64,000 nt of DNA, from NCBI RefSeq assembly GCF_000148995.1, contig NZ_GL538352.1, positions 1,381,178-1,445,177 on the forward strand. The letters are read 5' to 3'. The notes under the pieces were generated by a model. It did not search any database and was not told the DNA's origin. It saw only the letters and a program-made list of their open reading frames with translations. Each line of letters begins with the position of its first letter. The first letter of the stretch is position 1. Source of the stretch: Listeria grayi DSM 20601. Lineage in GTDB: Bacteria; Bacillota; Bacilli; Lactobacillales; Listeriaceae. Below are positions 7,836 to 16,835 of this stretch, piece by piece. A program made the position numbers and the translations under genes.

Positions 7836-9242
7836 GTGGATAAACTATTTTTGGCACGTTTCCAATTTGCATCAACCACGATTTTTCACTTTCTATTCGT
7901 ACCACTCTCAATCGGACTTGTATTTATGGTTGCGCTTATGGAAACACTGTACGTCGTAAAGAAAAAAGAAATTTACAAAAAAATGTCGAAATTCTGGGGA
8001 CACTTATTCTTGATCAACTTTGCTGTTGGGGTAGTAACGGGGATCATTCAGGAATTCCAATTCGGAATGAACTGGTCGGACTATTCCCGTTTCGTCGGTG
8101 ACGTTTTCGGTGCACCGCTTGCGATCGAAGCATTGCTTGCCTTCTTCATGGAGTCGACATTCATCGGTCTATGGATTTTCGGCTGGGAAAGATTAGGTAA
8201 GAAACTCCACCTTGCTTGTATCTGGTTAGTAGCGATCGGAACGATCCTTTCTGCTTTCTGGATTTTGGCAGCGAACTCGTTCATGCAGCATCCGGTCGGT
8301 TTTGCATTCAAAAATGGCCGCGCCGAAATGAATGATTTCTGGCAATTGATCACGAACGGTCAGCTGCTAGTCGAATTTCCGCACGTTATCTTTGGTGCTT
8401 TTGCCACTGGTGCGTTCTTCGTAGCAGGTGTCAGTGCATACAAAATGATGAAAAAACAAGATGTCAATTTCTTCAAACGCTCGTTCCAGATCGCAATGGT
8501 CATGGCGGTTATCGGCGGTTTTGGTGTTGCCTTCAGTGGTCACTCGCAAGCGCAATATCTAGTGAAAACACAACCAATGAAAATGGCAGCAACAGAAGGA
8601 GTCTGGGAAGATACCGGAAGTCCTGCAGCTTGGACTTTCATTGGCGGCATCAATGATAAGAAGAAGAAAAATGATTGGGAAGTCAAAGTCCCATATCTTC
8701 TAAGTTTCTTATCTTATTCTAAATTCTCAGGTAGTGTCGAAGGGATGAACACTCTTCAAAAAGATTATGAAAAAGTTTATGGGCCAGGTAATTATATCCC
8801 GCCGGTAAAAACTTCTTTCTGGAGTTTCCGTATCATGGTCGGCGCTGGAATGCTAATGATTCTCTTTGCAATGATCGGAGTCGTACTTGCTTGGAGAAAA
8901 CGCCTTGTGCACGCAACTTGGTATCTTCGTTTGATGGTTCCGATGATCTTGTTCCCATTCTTAGCAAACTCGATGGGTTGGATCATGACAGAGATCGGCC
9001 GTCAGCCATGGGTTGTATTCGGATATATGCAAACGAAAGATGCGGTATCGCCTAATGTATCAGCAGGAAGTATTTTATTCTCGATCATTACTTTCTCCAC
9101 GATCTATGCGATCTTAGCAATCGTCTTGATTTATTTATTCATTCGAGAAATCAAAAAAGGACCAGATGGACATGAAGAAGTAGAAGAAAATGTCTCTGTG
9201 GATCCATTCGATAAAGGGGGAGAAAAACTTGTCACTGAATGA
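7836..9242 (+). CDS. cydA: Cytochrome bd quinol oxidase subunit I
   Basis: 468 aa, GTG start with AAAGGAGG 10 bp upstream. About nine membrane segments. The N-terminus RFQFASTTIFHFLFVPLSIGL carries the haem b595 axial His (about 19). His in ALIQEF/Q-loop context and GRQPWVVFGYMQT (about 388) mark the quinol-binding and haem region. The short Q loop is typical of Firmicutes. It oxidises menaquinol and reduces O2 to water at the membrane without pumping. First gene of cydABDC. Confidence 0.96.
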   Translation: MDKLFLARFQFASTTIFHFLFVPLSIGLVFMVALMETLYVVKKKEIYKKMSKFWGHLFLINFAVGVVTGIIQEFQFGMNWSDYSRFVGDVFGAPLAIEALLAFFMESTFIGLWIFGWERLGKKLHLACIWLVAIGTILSAFWILAANSFMQHPVGFAFKNGRAEMNDFWQLITNGQLLVEFPHVIFGAFATGAFFVAGVSAYKMMKKQDVNFFKRSFQIAMVMAVIGGFGVAFSGHSQAQYLVKTQPMKMAATEGVWEDTGSPAAWTFIGGINDKKKKNDWEVKVPYLLSFLSYSKFSGSVEGMNTLQKDYEKVYGPGNYIPPVKTSFWSFRIMVGAGMLMILFAMIGVVLAWRKRLVHATWYLRLMVPMILFPFLANSMGWIMTEIGRQPWVVFGYMQTKDAVSPNVSAGSILFSIITFSTIYAILAIVLIYLFIREIKKGPDGHEEVEENVSVDPFDKGGEKLVTE

Positions 9243-10242
9243 GTTGTGGTTTTTACTAGTTGCCGTTTTGTTTATCGGCTTTTTCTTCCTAGAAGGCTTC
9301 GATTTTGGTGTCGGAATGGCTACGCGCTTTCTGGCAAAATCAAGTAACGAACGTAAAATGCTTGTCAATACGATCGGTCCATTCTGGGACGCAAATGAAG
9401 TTTGGCTGATCACAGCCGGCGGAGCTATTTTCGCCGCTTTCCCAAATTGGTATGCAACGATGTTCAGCGGGTATTATCTGCCATTCGTCGTCTTGCTGCT
9501 AGCATTGATCGGACGGGGTGTATCCTTTGAATTCCGCGGTCAAAAAGATACAAAAACTTGGCTCAAAACATGGGATTGGATCATTTTCTTTGGTAGTTTA
9601 TTACCGCCATTCCTATTGGGCGTATTATTTTCCACACTGGCAAAAGGAATGCCGATCGATAAAGAAATGAACTTGCATGGCGGGTTTACGGATTATGTCA
9701 ATATTTTCTCTGTGTGGGGAGGCATCACGATCGTCTTGATCTGCTTGCTACATGGTTTGCAGTTTATTGCTTTACGTGTTGAAGGCGAACTTCGCATACG
9801 AGCAACGAAATTGGCGAAAAAAGTCTGGTTCGCAACTGTCGTGGCATTACTGATATTTGTGGCATTAGCATTTGTGTATACTGACTTATTTACGGCTCGT
9901 CCGGTATTAGTTCCGTTAATGATCGGACTTGTTGTCGTATTCTATCTGCTTTCTGGCTTTTTCCTATGGAAAGGCCGTGAGATCTTGACATTCACATTTG
10001 GTGGGTTAGGAATTGTTTTCACAGTGGGGGCTATCTTTGTTGGTTTATTCCCACGCGTGATGATCAGTTCAATTACAGAAGCGTATAATCTTACTATTTA
10101 TAACGCTGCTTCGGGACATTATTCACTGAGCGTAATGACGATCGTTGCAGTAACGTTGCTGCCGTTCGTGCTTGGTTATCAAATCTGGAGTTACTACGTT
10201 TTCCGTAAACGGGTTTCCGATAAGGAGAAATTGACGTACTAA
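9229..10242 (+). CDS. cydB: Cytochrome bd quinol oxidase subunit II
   Basis: 337 aa. TTG 9229 is preferred because AAAGGGGGAG lies 7-8 bp upstream and the protein then begins MSLNELWFLLVAVLFIGFFFLEGFDFGVGM-like, as in other CydB proteins. It overlaps the end of cydA by 14 bp, implying translational coupling. Eight or so membrane segments; GPFWDANEVWLITAGGAIFAAFP is the family hallmark. It forms the oxidase heterodimer with CydA. Confidence 0.96.
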   Translation: MSLNELWFLLVAVLFIGFFFLEGFDFGVGMATRFLAKSSNERKMLVNTIGPFWDANEVWLITAGGAIFAAFPNWYATMFSGYYLPFVVLLLALIGRGVSFEFRGQKDTKTWLKTWDWIIFFGSLLPPFLLGVLFSTLAKGMPIDKEMNLHGGFTDYVNIFSVWGGITIVLICLLHGLQFIALRVEGELRIRATKLAKKVWFATVVALLIFVALAFVYTDLFTARPVLVPLMIGLVVVFYLLSGFFLWKGREILTFTFGGLGIVFTVGAIFVGLFPRVMISSITEAYNLTIYNAASGHYSLSVMTIVAVTLLPFVLGYQIWSYYVFRKRVSDKEKLTY

Positions 10243-11966
10243 TGGGAAGAGATGTTTTCAAATATCCAGGAATAAAATGGATTCTCGCATCATTAGCTGT
10301 TTTGACTGTCATTCAAGGCGCTATGATCATTGTGATGGCACGGAGTTTATCTCGTGCTATCACTGATTTATTTCATAACCATACATTTGCAAGCATCATG
10401 ATAGAAATAGGTCTCTTTGCGGGGGCCTATTTCTTGCGTCATTTATTGAACGTCATCAAGAAGCAGATTGTTTATCGCTATGCTGCTAAGATGGCTACGG
10501 ATATGCGGGAAGCCTTTATGGACAGTTTGTTTTTATTGGGGCCTCGGTTTGCGAGGAAAGAAGGAACCGGGAAAATCGTTACGATGGTGATGGAGGGCGT
10601 TGCTGATTTTAGACGTTATTTAGAATTGTTCCTGCCAAAATTCATCAATATGGCGATCATACCGGCGATGATCTGGATCTATGTTTTATTTGAAGATAGA
10701 ACGTCAGCGCTGATTTTGTTTATTACTTTTCCAATCTTGATCTTGTTTTTGATTATTTTAGGGTTGGCAGCGAAAAAACAAGCAGATTCGCAGTTTGAAT
10801 CCTATCGAATCCTATCCAACCACTTTGTAGATTCGCTAAAAGGTCTGGAAACACTGAAATATCTAGGAATCAGTCACAGCCATGAGCAGAGTATTGCTGG
10901 CGTGAGTGAGCGGTACCGCAAAGCGACGATGAAAACATTGCGCGTTGCTTTCATGTCGAGTTTTGCACTGGATTTTTTCACCATGTTGTCGATCGCGATC
11001 GTGGCACTTTTCTTAGGACTGGGACTTATTGGTGGTTCGATGAGTCTGGTAGTAGCGCTTGCCGTGCTTATTCTGTCGCCGGAATACTTTCTGCCGGTGC
11101 GCGAGTTGGGTTCGGATTATCATGCGACCCTTGACGGACAAGAAGCTGGACGAAATATCCAGCAAATCATCCGCGAAGCGCAAAAGGCGAAAGCACAGGC
11201 GGTGGCGCCGGAATTGCCTGCTTTTAATGAAGATACGAAATTGAATTTAAATGGACTGACAGTCATCCACGAAGAGGCTGCTGAGCCAACGCTACAGGAT
11301 ATTAGCTTAGATGTACAAGGATATGAAAAAATCGGCGTTATCGGGGCTACAGGAGCAGGGAAATCTACCTTTATCGATGTTGTCAGCGGATTTCTGAATC
11401 CCTCTAGTGGGACAACTGCTTTAAATCAGACCCCATTTGCTTTTTCCGACAGTGGCTGGCAGAAACAAGTCACCTATATTCCGCAGCACCCGTATTTATT
11501 TCATTTATCCATCAAGGAAAATATCCGCTTTTATCAGCCGGAAGCATCAGATGAACAAGTGAAAGAAGCTGCTCGGGCTGCGGGATTAGAAGAACTGATC
11601 CTGTCGCTCCCAGAACGATATGAAACGGTGGTAGGGGAATCAGGCCGTATGCTTAGCGGTGGTCAGGAACAGCGGATCGCGATGGCGCGCGCCTTTTTAT
11701 CAGGGCGCTCAATCATCTTGCTAGATGAACCGACTGCTCACTTAGATATTGAAACAGAATATGAATTGAAAACACCGATGATAAAATTGTTTGAAAATCG
11801 CCTTGTTTTCTTGGCGACACATCGGCTACATTGGATGATGGAAATGGACCGGATCATCGTGATGGATAATGGCCAGATCGTAGAGATCGGGAGTCATGAA
11901 GAACTATTAGCAAAAGCCGGTTATTACTACCGATTGGTACAGGCGGAACTGGAGGAGATCGAATGA
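10242..11966 (+). CDS. cydD: Thiol-reductant ABC exporter subunit (CydD type, first of pair)
   Basis: 574 aa. ATG shares one base with the cydB stop (TAATG). Six-helix exporter domain (residues about 1-310) fused to an ABC ATPase: Walker A GATGAGKST (about 369), LSGGQEQR signature, Walker B IILLDEPTAHLD, switch His in THRLHW. With the next gene it forms the heterodimer that exports glutathione or cysteine and is needed to assemble cytochrome bd. In Bacillus and Listeria naming this first gene is often called cydC. Confidence 0.92.
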   Translation: MGRDVFKYPGIKWILASLAVLTVIQGAMIIVMARSLSRAITDLFHNHTFASIMIEIGLFAGAYFLRHLLNVIKKQIVYRYAAKMATDMREAFMDSLFLLGPRFARKEGTGKIVTMVMEGVADFRRYLELFLPKFINMAIIPAMIWIYVLFEDRTSALILFITFPILILFLIILGLAAKKQADSQFESYRILSNHFVDSLKGLETLKYLGISHSHEQSIAGVSERYRKATMKTLRVAFMSSFALDFFTMLSIAIVALFLGLGLIGGSMSLVVALAVLILSPEYFLPVRELGSDYHATLDGQEAGRNIQQIIREAQKAKAQAVAPELPAFNEDTKLNLNGLTVIHEEAAEPTLQDISLDVQGYEKIGVIGATGAGKSTFIDVVSGFLNPSSGTTALNQTPFAFSDSGWQKQVTYIPQHPYLFHLSIKENIRFYQPEASDEQVKEAARAAGLEELILSLPERYETVVGESGRMLSGGQEQRIAMARAFLSGRSIILLDEPTAHLDIETEYELKTPMIKLFENRLVFLATHRLHWMMEMDRIIVMDNGQIVEIGSHEELLAKAGYYYRLVQAELEEIE

Positions 11967-13705
11967 GAAAGAGCCGCTGGATTTTACCATATATCAAAGC
12001 GAATATTGGACTGCTATCACTCGTTATCTTCTTGGGGATCTTGACATTTGCTGCGGGTGGAGCCTTAATGTTCACATCGGGACACTTGATTTCAAAATCT
12101 TCCCTAATGCCTGAGTCGATCATGGCAGTATATGTTTCAACAGTAGGTGTCCGAGCGTTTGGGATCATGCGCTCTGTCAGCCGTTATGTAGAGCGGCTTG
12201 CCAGCCATTCGCTCGTCCTTAAAATGTTGGCGAAAATGCGTGTGCAGCTATACCGTTATTTAGAACCGCAAGCATTATTGCTTAAATCGCGTTATCGGAC
12301 GGGGGATATTTTAGGACTGCTTGCCGATGACATTGAACATTTGCAAAACTTTTATCTGACTACGATGTTTCCAGCCATAGTCAGCATCGCGATCTATGCC
12401 ACCATTGTCATCGGCCTTGGCGTTTTCTCGCTTCCGATCGCATTGCTGTTCTTATTATTGATTGGGATCATTATTTTCGTCCTCCCTTGGATATCTTTAG
12501 CATATACAAAGGCGAAAAATGCCTATCAAAAGCAAGGACGCAATCAGCTTTACCGCCAATTCACCGATGCCGTTTTCGGCATCAGCGACTGGATGTTCAG
12601 CGGACGGACAAAGAATTTTGTCCAAACGTATGAGCAAGCGGAAAAAGGACTGTTAGAAAACGAAACTAAACAATTTAGATTTGTGAACTGGCGCGATTTC
12701 TTCAGTCAGTTGATTGCAGGAATCATGGTCATCGTCATGGTCTATTGGAGTACAGGCGAAGCCCGGAGCGGTGCTTTCTCAGGAACAATGATCGCGGCAT
12801 TCGTTTTGGCGATCATGTCGCTTGCCGAAGTATTTATTCCTGTTCCCAGCGCCGTCAGCGACTCCACATTATATCAAGATTCGCTAGAACGCTTGGATAA
12901 AATTGAAGACACATCACTACCAAGCTTTGAAGAAGAATTACATGCGGAAACGACCGTTGCCGAAGATCACATCGAACTAAGCATCGAGCATGCGAATTTC
13001 CGATATGAAGCAACTAGCAGACCGATTATTGTAGATATGGATTTGCATTTAAAACCGCAAGATAAAATCGCTATCATTGGGAAAAGCGGAACAGGAAAAT
13101 CAACGTTACTGAAACTGATCCAAGGCGCGTTAGAACCACAGACCGGTGCTGTAAAGCTGAACGGAGCATCCGTTGCATCGATCCGTCCACAGATTCCTAA
13201 GCTTGTTTCCATGCTCAATCAAAAAGCGCATTTATTCAATACCTCGGTGCTCAATAATATTCGGCTAGGCAATCAATCCGCAACGGATGAAGAAGTATAT
13301 GAGGTTGCCAAACAAGTCCGTCTGCATGAGATGATCATGAATATGCCAGAAGGCTACCACACCTCCATGACAGAGATGGGTGCCCGGTTTTCCGGTGGGG
13401 AACGGCAGCGGATCGCGTTAGCACGTATCCTTCTGCAAGATACCCCCCTCGTGATTCTAGACGAGCCGACGGTAGGACTTGATGCGATCACAGAAAAAGA
13501 ACTGTTGCGCACGATGTTTGAAACACTGGCTGACAAGACTGTTATCTGGGTCACCCATCATTTAGTCGGTACAGAGAAAATGGATAAAATCTATTTCTTA
13601 GAGGACGGCGAGTTCATCATGGCAGGTTCGCATGAAGAATTATTAGCGAGCTCTGAACGTTATAAAAATCTCTATCGCCTTGATCGTCCATTTATACAAC
13701 TTTAA
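11963..13705 (+). CDS. cydC: Thiol-reductant ABC exporter subunit (CydC type, second of pair)
   Basis: 580 aa, ATG overlapping the previous stop by 4 bp. N-terminal six-helix exporter domain, then Walker A GKSGTGKST (about residue 373), FSGGERQR signature, Walker B LVILDEPTVGLD and THHLVG. Partner of the preceding ABC protein in haem/bd oxidase maturation. In many Listeria annotations this second gene is labelled cydD. Last gene of the operon, followed by a terminator. Confidence 0.92.
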   Translation: MRKSRWILPYIKANIGLLSLVIFLGILTFAAGGALMFTSGHLISKSSLMPESIMAVYVSTVGVRAFGIMRSVSRYVERLASHSLVLKMLAKMRVQLYRYLEPQALLLKSRYRTGDILGLLADDIEHLQNFYLTTMFPAIVSIAIYATIVIGLGVFSLPIALLFLLLIGIIIFVLPWISLAYTKAKNAYQKQGRNQLYRQFTDAVFGISDWMFSGRTKNFVQTYEQAEKGLLENETKQFRFVNWRDFFSQLIAGIMVIVMVYWSTGEARSGAFSGTMIAAFVLAIMSLAEVFIPVPSAVSDSTLYQDSLERLDKIEDTSLPSFEEELHAETTVAEDHIELSIEHANFRYEATSRPIIVDMDLHLKPQDKIAIIGKSGTGKSTLLKLIQGALEPQTGAVKLNGASVASIRPQIPKLVSMLNQKAHLFNTSVLNNIRLGNQSATDEEVYEVAKQVRLHEMIMNMPEGYHTSMTEMGARFSGGERQRIALARILLQDTPLVILDEPTVGLDAITEKELLRTMFETLADKTVIWVTHHLVGTEKMDKIYFLEDGEFIMAGSHEELLASSERYKNLYRLDRPFIQL

Positions 13706-13710
13706 AATAA

Positions 13711-13752
13711 AAAACACCAAAAGCTGCTTGTTTTGCCTTTGGTGTTTTTTAT
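13711..13752 (+). terminator. Terminator of cydABDC operon
   Basis: AAACACCAAA / TTTGGTGTTT stem followed by a T run. Confidence 0.85.
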
Positions 13753-13804
13753 TGTTAAAATCACAGATGAAGCTCGTGTAAATAAAAGACTGAAGGTGAG
13801 AAAA

Positions 13805-15301
13805 GTGGAAGAAAAATATATCATTGGTGTCGATATTGGTACCTCAAGCACAAAAGCGGTTTTATTTGACCATACCGGAAAATTGATCCACCGCCATGCG
13901 ATCTCTTACGACTTGATCACAGATGATGCAGGAAGAGCCGTCCAAGACCCAGATACAATGGTGGACGCTGTTAAAAATGCTGTTCGCCATGTTATTGATG
14001 AAAGCGCTATACCTAGTGAGGACGTCCGAGCGGTCTCTTTCAGTTCAGCGATGCATAGTCTGATTTTGGTTGATGAAACTCATCAGCCACTCACGCCTGC
14101 GATCACATGGGCGGATCATCGCAGTACGAAAGCTGCAGAGCAGTTGAAGAAGAACTACGATAGTCATCTGATCTATGAAAAAACAGGTACACCGATTCAT
14201 CCAATGAGTCCTTTTGTAAAAATTTCTTGGCTGAATCAGGAACAGCCAGAATTGATAGCCAAAACGAAAATTTTCGCGGATATCAAATCCTATGTGTTCT
14301 ATCAACTGTTCCATGAATGGGTGATCGATGAGTCGCTTGCCTCCGGAACCGGGATGTATAATCCAAAAGAGCATGATTGGGAAAAAGAAGCGATGGATAT
14401 CATCGGATTGAAGCCGGACCAACTGCCACGTGTCGTGTCCGAAACCACCGCTTTTCACAATGATAGCACAGCAAGAGACCTCGGACTTACCGGCGATCCA
14501 GCCTTTGTGATCGGTGGAAGCGATGGTGCCCTGGCGAATATCGGTATCCAAGCTTTGGGGAAAAATGAAGTCACGGTCACAGTCGGAACTAGTGGTGCAG
14601 TACGGAAGCTTGTTCCAGAATTTCAAGTCGATAAAGCCGGCAGAACATTCTGTTACGCTGCTGCTGGACCATATGTGATCGGCGGTGCAGTGAATAACGG
14701 CGGGAAAGTCGTCGAGTGGGCTTTCAAGCAATTTGGAAAAGAAGAAGAGGATTTTTCCGATTTCTTGAAACTCTCTGATGATGTTCCTCCCGGCGCTAAT
14801 GGTTTGATATTCTTGCCATTTTTACTTGGCGGAAGAGCACCGCTTTGGAGAAATAATCTGTTCGGTGATTTTATTGGCCTTACGATCAATCATACGAGAA
14901 AAACGATGGTTCGTGCTATTTTAGAAGGCATTGCTTTGAACTTGGCAGGTGTCTATGAAGCGATCGCGGAAAAAGAAGATATTATCTACGTGACCGGCGG
15001 ATTAGCCAGCGAGCCGCTCTGGTGTCAAATGTTGGCAGACATTTTAGAACGCGAAGTCCGTGTCGCAGAAACAATTGAAGGTTCCGGTCTTGGCGCAGCG
15101 ATCGTTGGCATGAAGGCGATCGGCTGGCTGGAGACCTTGGAGATCGGTCACGAAAAAAGGGTCGCCCAAACATTCTCACCACGAGCAGAATACCGAGACC
15201 GCTATCGCGATTTGCGAAATCTGTTCAACGAGGCAAACCAGCGTCTATTGACGACATATGAAAACATTATTGCCTGGAAAGAGAAATACCAAGAAATTTA
15301 A
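13805..15301 (+). CDS. gntK: FGGY-family carbohydrate kinase, probably gluconokinase
   Basis: 498 aa from GTG 13805, preceded by GAAGGTGAG; the frame is open further upstream but that stretch overlaps the terminator. FGGY ATPase features: GVDIGTSSTKAVLFD (phosphate 1), TVGTSGAVRKL (phosphate 2), and VTGGLASEPLWCQMLADILEREV (adenosine site, about 396-418). HSLILVDE and ITWADHRS fit the gluconokinase/xylulokinase branch. Its place after cyd genes and before the SRP RNA matches the gene annotated gluconate kinase in L. monocytogenes. No gluconate permease is nearby, so the substrate is inferred. Confidence 0.82.
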   Translation: MEEKYIIGVDIGTSSTKAVLFDHTGKLIHRHAISYDLITDDAGRAVQDPDTMVDAVKNAVRHVIDESAIPSEDVRAVSFSSAMHSLILVDETHQPLTPAITWADHRSTKAAEQLKKNYDSHLIYEKTGTPIHPMSPFVKISWLNQEQPELIAKTKIFADIKSYVFYQLFHEWVIDESLASGTGMYNPKEHDWEKEAMDIIGLKPDQLPRVVSETTAFHNDSTARDLGLTGDPAFVIGGSDGALANIGIQALGKNEVTVTVGTSGAVRKLVPEFQVDKAGRTFCYAAAGPYVIGGAVNNGGKVVEWAFKQFGKEEEDFSDFLKLSDDVPPGANGLIFLPFLLGGRAPLWRNNLFGDFIGLTINHTRKTMVRAILEGIALNLAGVYEAIAEKEDIIYVTGGLASEPLWCQMLADILEREVRVAETIEGSGLGAAIVGMKAIGWLETLEIGHEKRVAQTFSPRAEYRDRYRDLRNLFNEANQRLLTTYENIIAWKEKYQEI

Positions 15302-15320
15302 GGAAAGTCAGTATTCAGAC

Positions 15321-15349
15321 TTGCACTTTTACGGGTAAGCTTGTAAACT
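15321..15349 (+). promoter_or_regulatory. Promoter of SRP RNA gene
   Basis: TTGCAC (15321-15326), 17-bp spacer, TAAACT (15344-15349). The start near 15357 would give a leader of about 36 nt before the mature RNA, like the processed precursor of Bacillus scRNA. Confidence 0.6.
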
Positions 15350-15392
15350 AATAGTTGAGCTCTTTTTCAGAGTTCTTAAAATTGGTAGCACA

Positions 15393-15665
15393 TTTGCCGT
15401 GCTAGATGGGGAGATAGCGGCGCCCTGTAACCCGCAATCCGCTCTAGCGGGATTGAATTCCTCATTTGAGGCTTATCTATTGTTTGGCCTGCCCTTAACA
15501 AGTGGTGTTGACAGCTTGGTCTTGCGCAATGGGAACCTGTGAACCATGTCAGGTCCGGAAGGAAGCAGCATTAAGCAGTGCTTCCCATGTGCCGCGAGGT
15601 TGCCGGGCTCGAGCTAACTATTAAGGTAACGCGAGTGATAGTAAGTCGATATGAGGTGCACGGCT
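15393..15665 (+). ncRNA. ffs: Signal recognition particle RNA (large, Bacillus type)
   Basis: The Ffh-binding domain IV is unmistakable: GTCAGGTCCGGAAGGAAGCA at about 15545-15565. The 5' end GCCGTGCTA with GGGGAGATAGCGGCGCCCTGTAACC is the Alu-like domain found in Bacillus-type RNA, and the 5' GCCGTGC pairs with GCACGGC at the 3' end (15657-15663). Length about 270 nt fits the long Firmicutes form. It scaffolds the SRP for cotranslational membrane targeting. Confidence 0.95.
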
Positions 15666-15682
15666 ATAAATTTTATCATAAA

Positions 15683-15722
15683 GAAAAGTCCTTCTCTTCT
15701 AAAATAGAGAAGGACTTTTTGC
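15683..15722 (+). terminator. Terminator of SRP RNA
   Basis: AAGTCCTTCTCT / AGAGAAGGACTT stem followed by TTT. Confidence 0.88.
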
Positions 15723-15827
15723 ATTCTATGGTAAGCTTTCCTACGAATTAATAAACTTATAGATGTAATTATTGCTGTGAAACTGATACAATAGAGTAAA
15801 ATAGTTTGAATATGAAGGATGAAAAAG

Positions 15828-16487
15828 ATGCGACAAGATAAATTAAAACTTTCCAGAAAACGGCTCATCAGCTACATTATTATTCTTGTAGCGATCGCCT
15901 GTATTGCAGTACTCGCCATTGTATTTGGTTTCTTCCAAAGACAAGAAGTACTGGAAAAGTACCAGCTTGCTTATATGCAGGATGGGAAGTCTCTGGAGAT
16001 TTCGCCCATAAATATTACGGATATCGCAGTGGATAAGCGAGGGCAGGATAAAGACCTTTACTTCCGCATAAACAGTAATTATGACTTAGATTATCTCTTC
16101 CGCTTGGCATACCGTCAATTTGAGGTGAAAAAGAGTACAGATAGCAAGCTGTACGATGGTACGGTCGATTTTAGCGTCTCTGATAATGCCTATGTGATTC
16201 AAGAATCACTGAAAAAAATGGATAAAGATATTTATGCCGTATTCTCGTTACATAATAAAAAAGGTAACGAGATCTATCGTTATGATCCTGAGGAAACATC
16301 TACGGATAAATATATCGAACGGATCAAACCAACCGTCCTGCAAGGATACGAAAAGTCTGAAGTAGGCAATTACGATGATTTTATCAATATTACGAAATTA
16401 TTCCATGACAAATTGAATAAAAAAGTCACAGTAACAGTGGATAAAGAGAAGAAGATGATCGAGTTTAAGATCCGTGATGAGAAGTAA
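15828..16487 (+). CDS. Membrane-anchored hypothetical protein
   Basis: 219 aa from ATG 15828, which has AAGGA 8 bp upstream; ATG 15819 would sit on that site. A basic N-terminus (KLKLSRKR) and one hydrophobic segment (residues about 14-36, ISYIIILVAIACIAVLAIVFG) suggest a type II anchor with the rest outside the cell. The extracellular part is rich in Lys, Asp and Tyr with no recognised domain. It stands alone between terminators. Function unknown. Confidence 0.8.
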   Translation: MRQDKLKLSRKRLISYIIILVAIACIAVLAIVFGFFQRQEVLEKYQLAYMQDGKSLEISPINITDIAVDKRGQDKDLYFRINSNYDLDYLFRLAYRQFEVKKSTDSKLYDGTVDFSVSDNAYVIQESLKKMDKDIYAVFSLHNKKGNEIYRYDPEETSTDKYIERIKPTVLQGYEKSEVGNYDDFINITKLFHDKLNKKVTVTVDKEKKMIEFKIRDEK

Positions 16488-16496
16488 AATATGGAA

Positions 16497-16532
16497 AACA
16501 GTTGTCCTTACAAAAGGATAACTGTTTTTTGT
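16497..16532 (+). terminator. Rho-independent terminator
   Basis: AACAGTTGTCCTT / AAGGATAACTGTT stem, then TTTTG. Confidence 0.8.
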
Positions 16533-16581
16533 TTGCTTTCTTACTAGCTTTAATGAGGGGTGTGAATAAACCTACTACTAC

Positions 16582-16631
16582 TTTTACACAAACAAAATAC
16601 ACAGTTATATCAATCAGTGTAAGCGCTTCAT
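16582..16631 (+). promoter_or_regulatory. Upstream activator-like motifs and cre before EIIC gene
   Basis: Contains TTTTACACA (16582-16590), AAAATACACAGT (16594-16605) and CAGTGTAA (16615-16622). The same three words recur upstream of the other sigma-54 PTS promoter (41480-41523), so they are a candidate binding site for a LevR/ManR-family activator. TGTAAGCGCTTCAT at 16618-16631 fits the CcpA cre consensus. The 348-bp gap before the gene holds only these elements, the terminator and the -24/-12 promoter. Confidence 0.6.
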
Positions 16632-16671
16632 ATTTAGCATTGTGAATATTGATTTGACACTGTTTCTAATC

Positions 16672-16689
16672 TTGGCATGGTATTTGCTT
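16672..16689 (+). promoter_or_regulatory. Sigma-54 (RpoN) -24/-12 promoter
   Basis: TTGGCATGGTATTTGCTT has GG (16674-16675) and GC (16686-16687) exactly 10 bp apart, as required for RpoN. Transcription would start near 16699, about 137 nt before the EIIC start. Confidence 0.8.
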
Positions 16690-16835
16690 TTATAAAAGTA
16701 AGCCTATCGTTTTTGAAAGGGGGAAACCTGACGATATGCGATTCGCCCGTTTTTTGGAGAAATACCTAGTGAAGGGCAATACATAAAAAGGAAGGGCGAA
16801 GAAATACAACGACATAGGGGAGGATATAAAATAAC

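Noticed and set aside
14045-14731. 228-codon open frame antisense to gluconokinase
   Set aside because: No ribosome site, no domain and lies fully within a well supported gene on the other strand.
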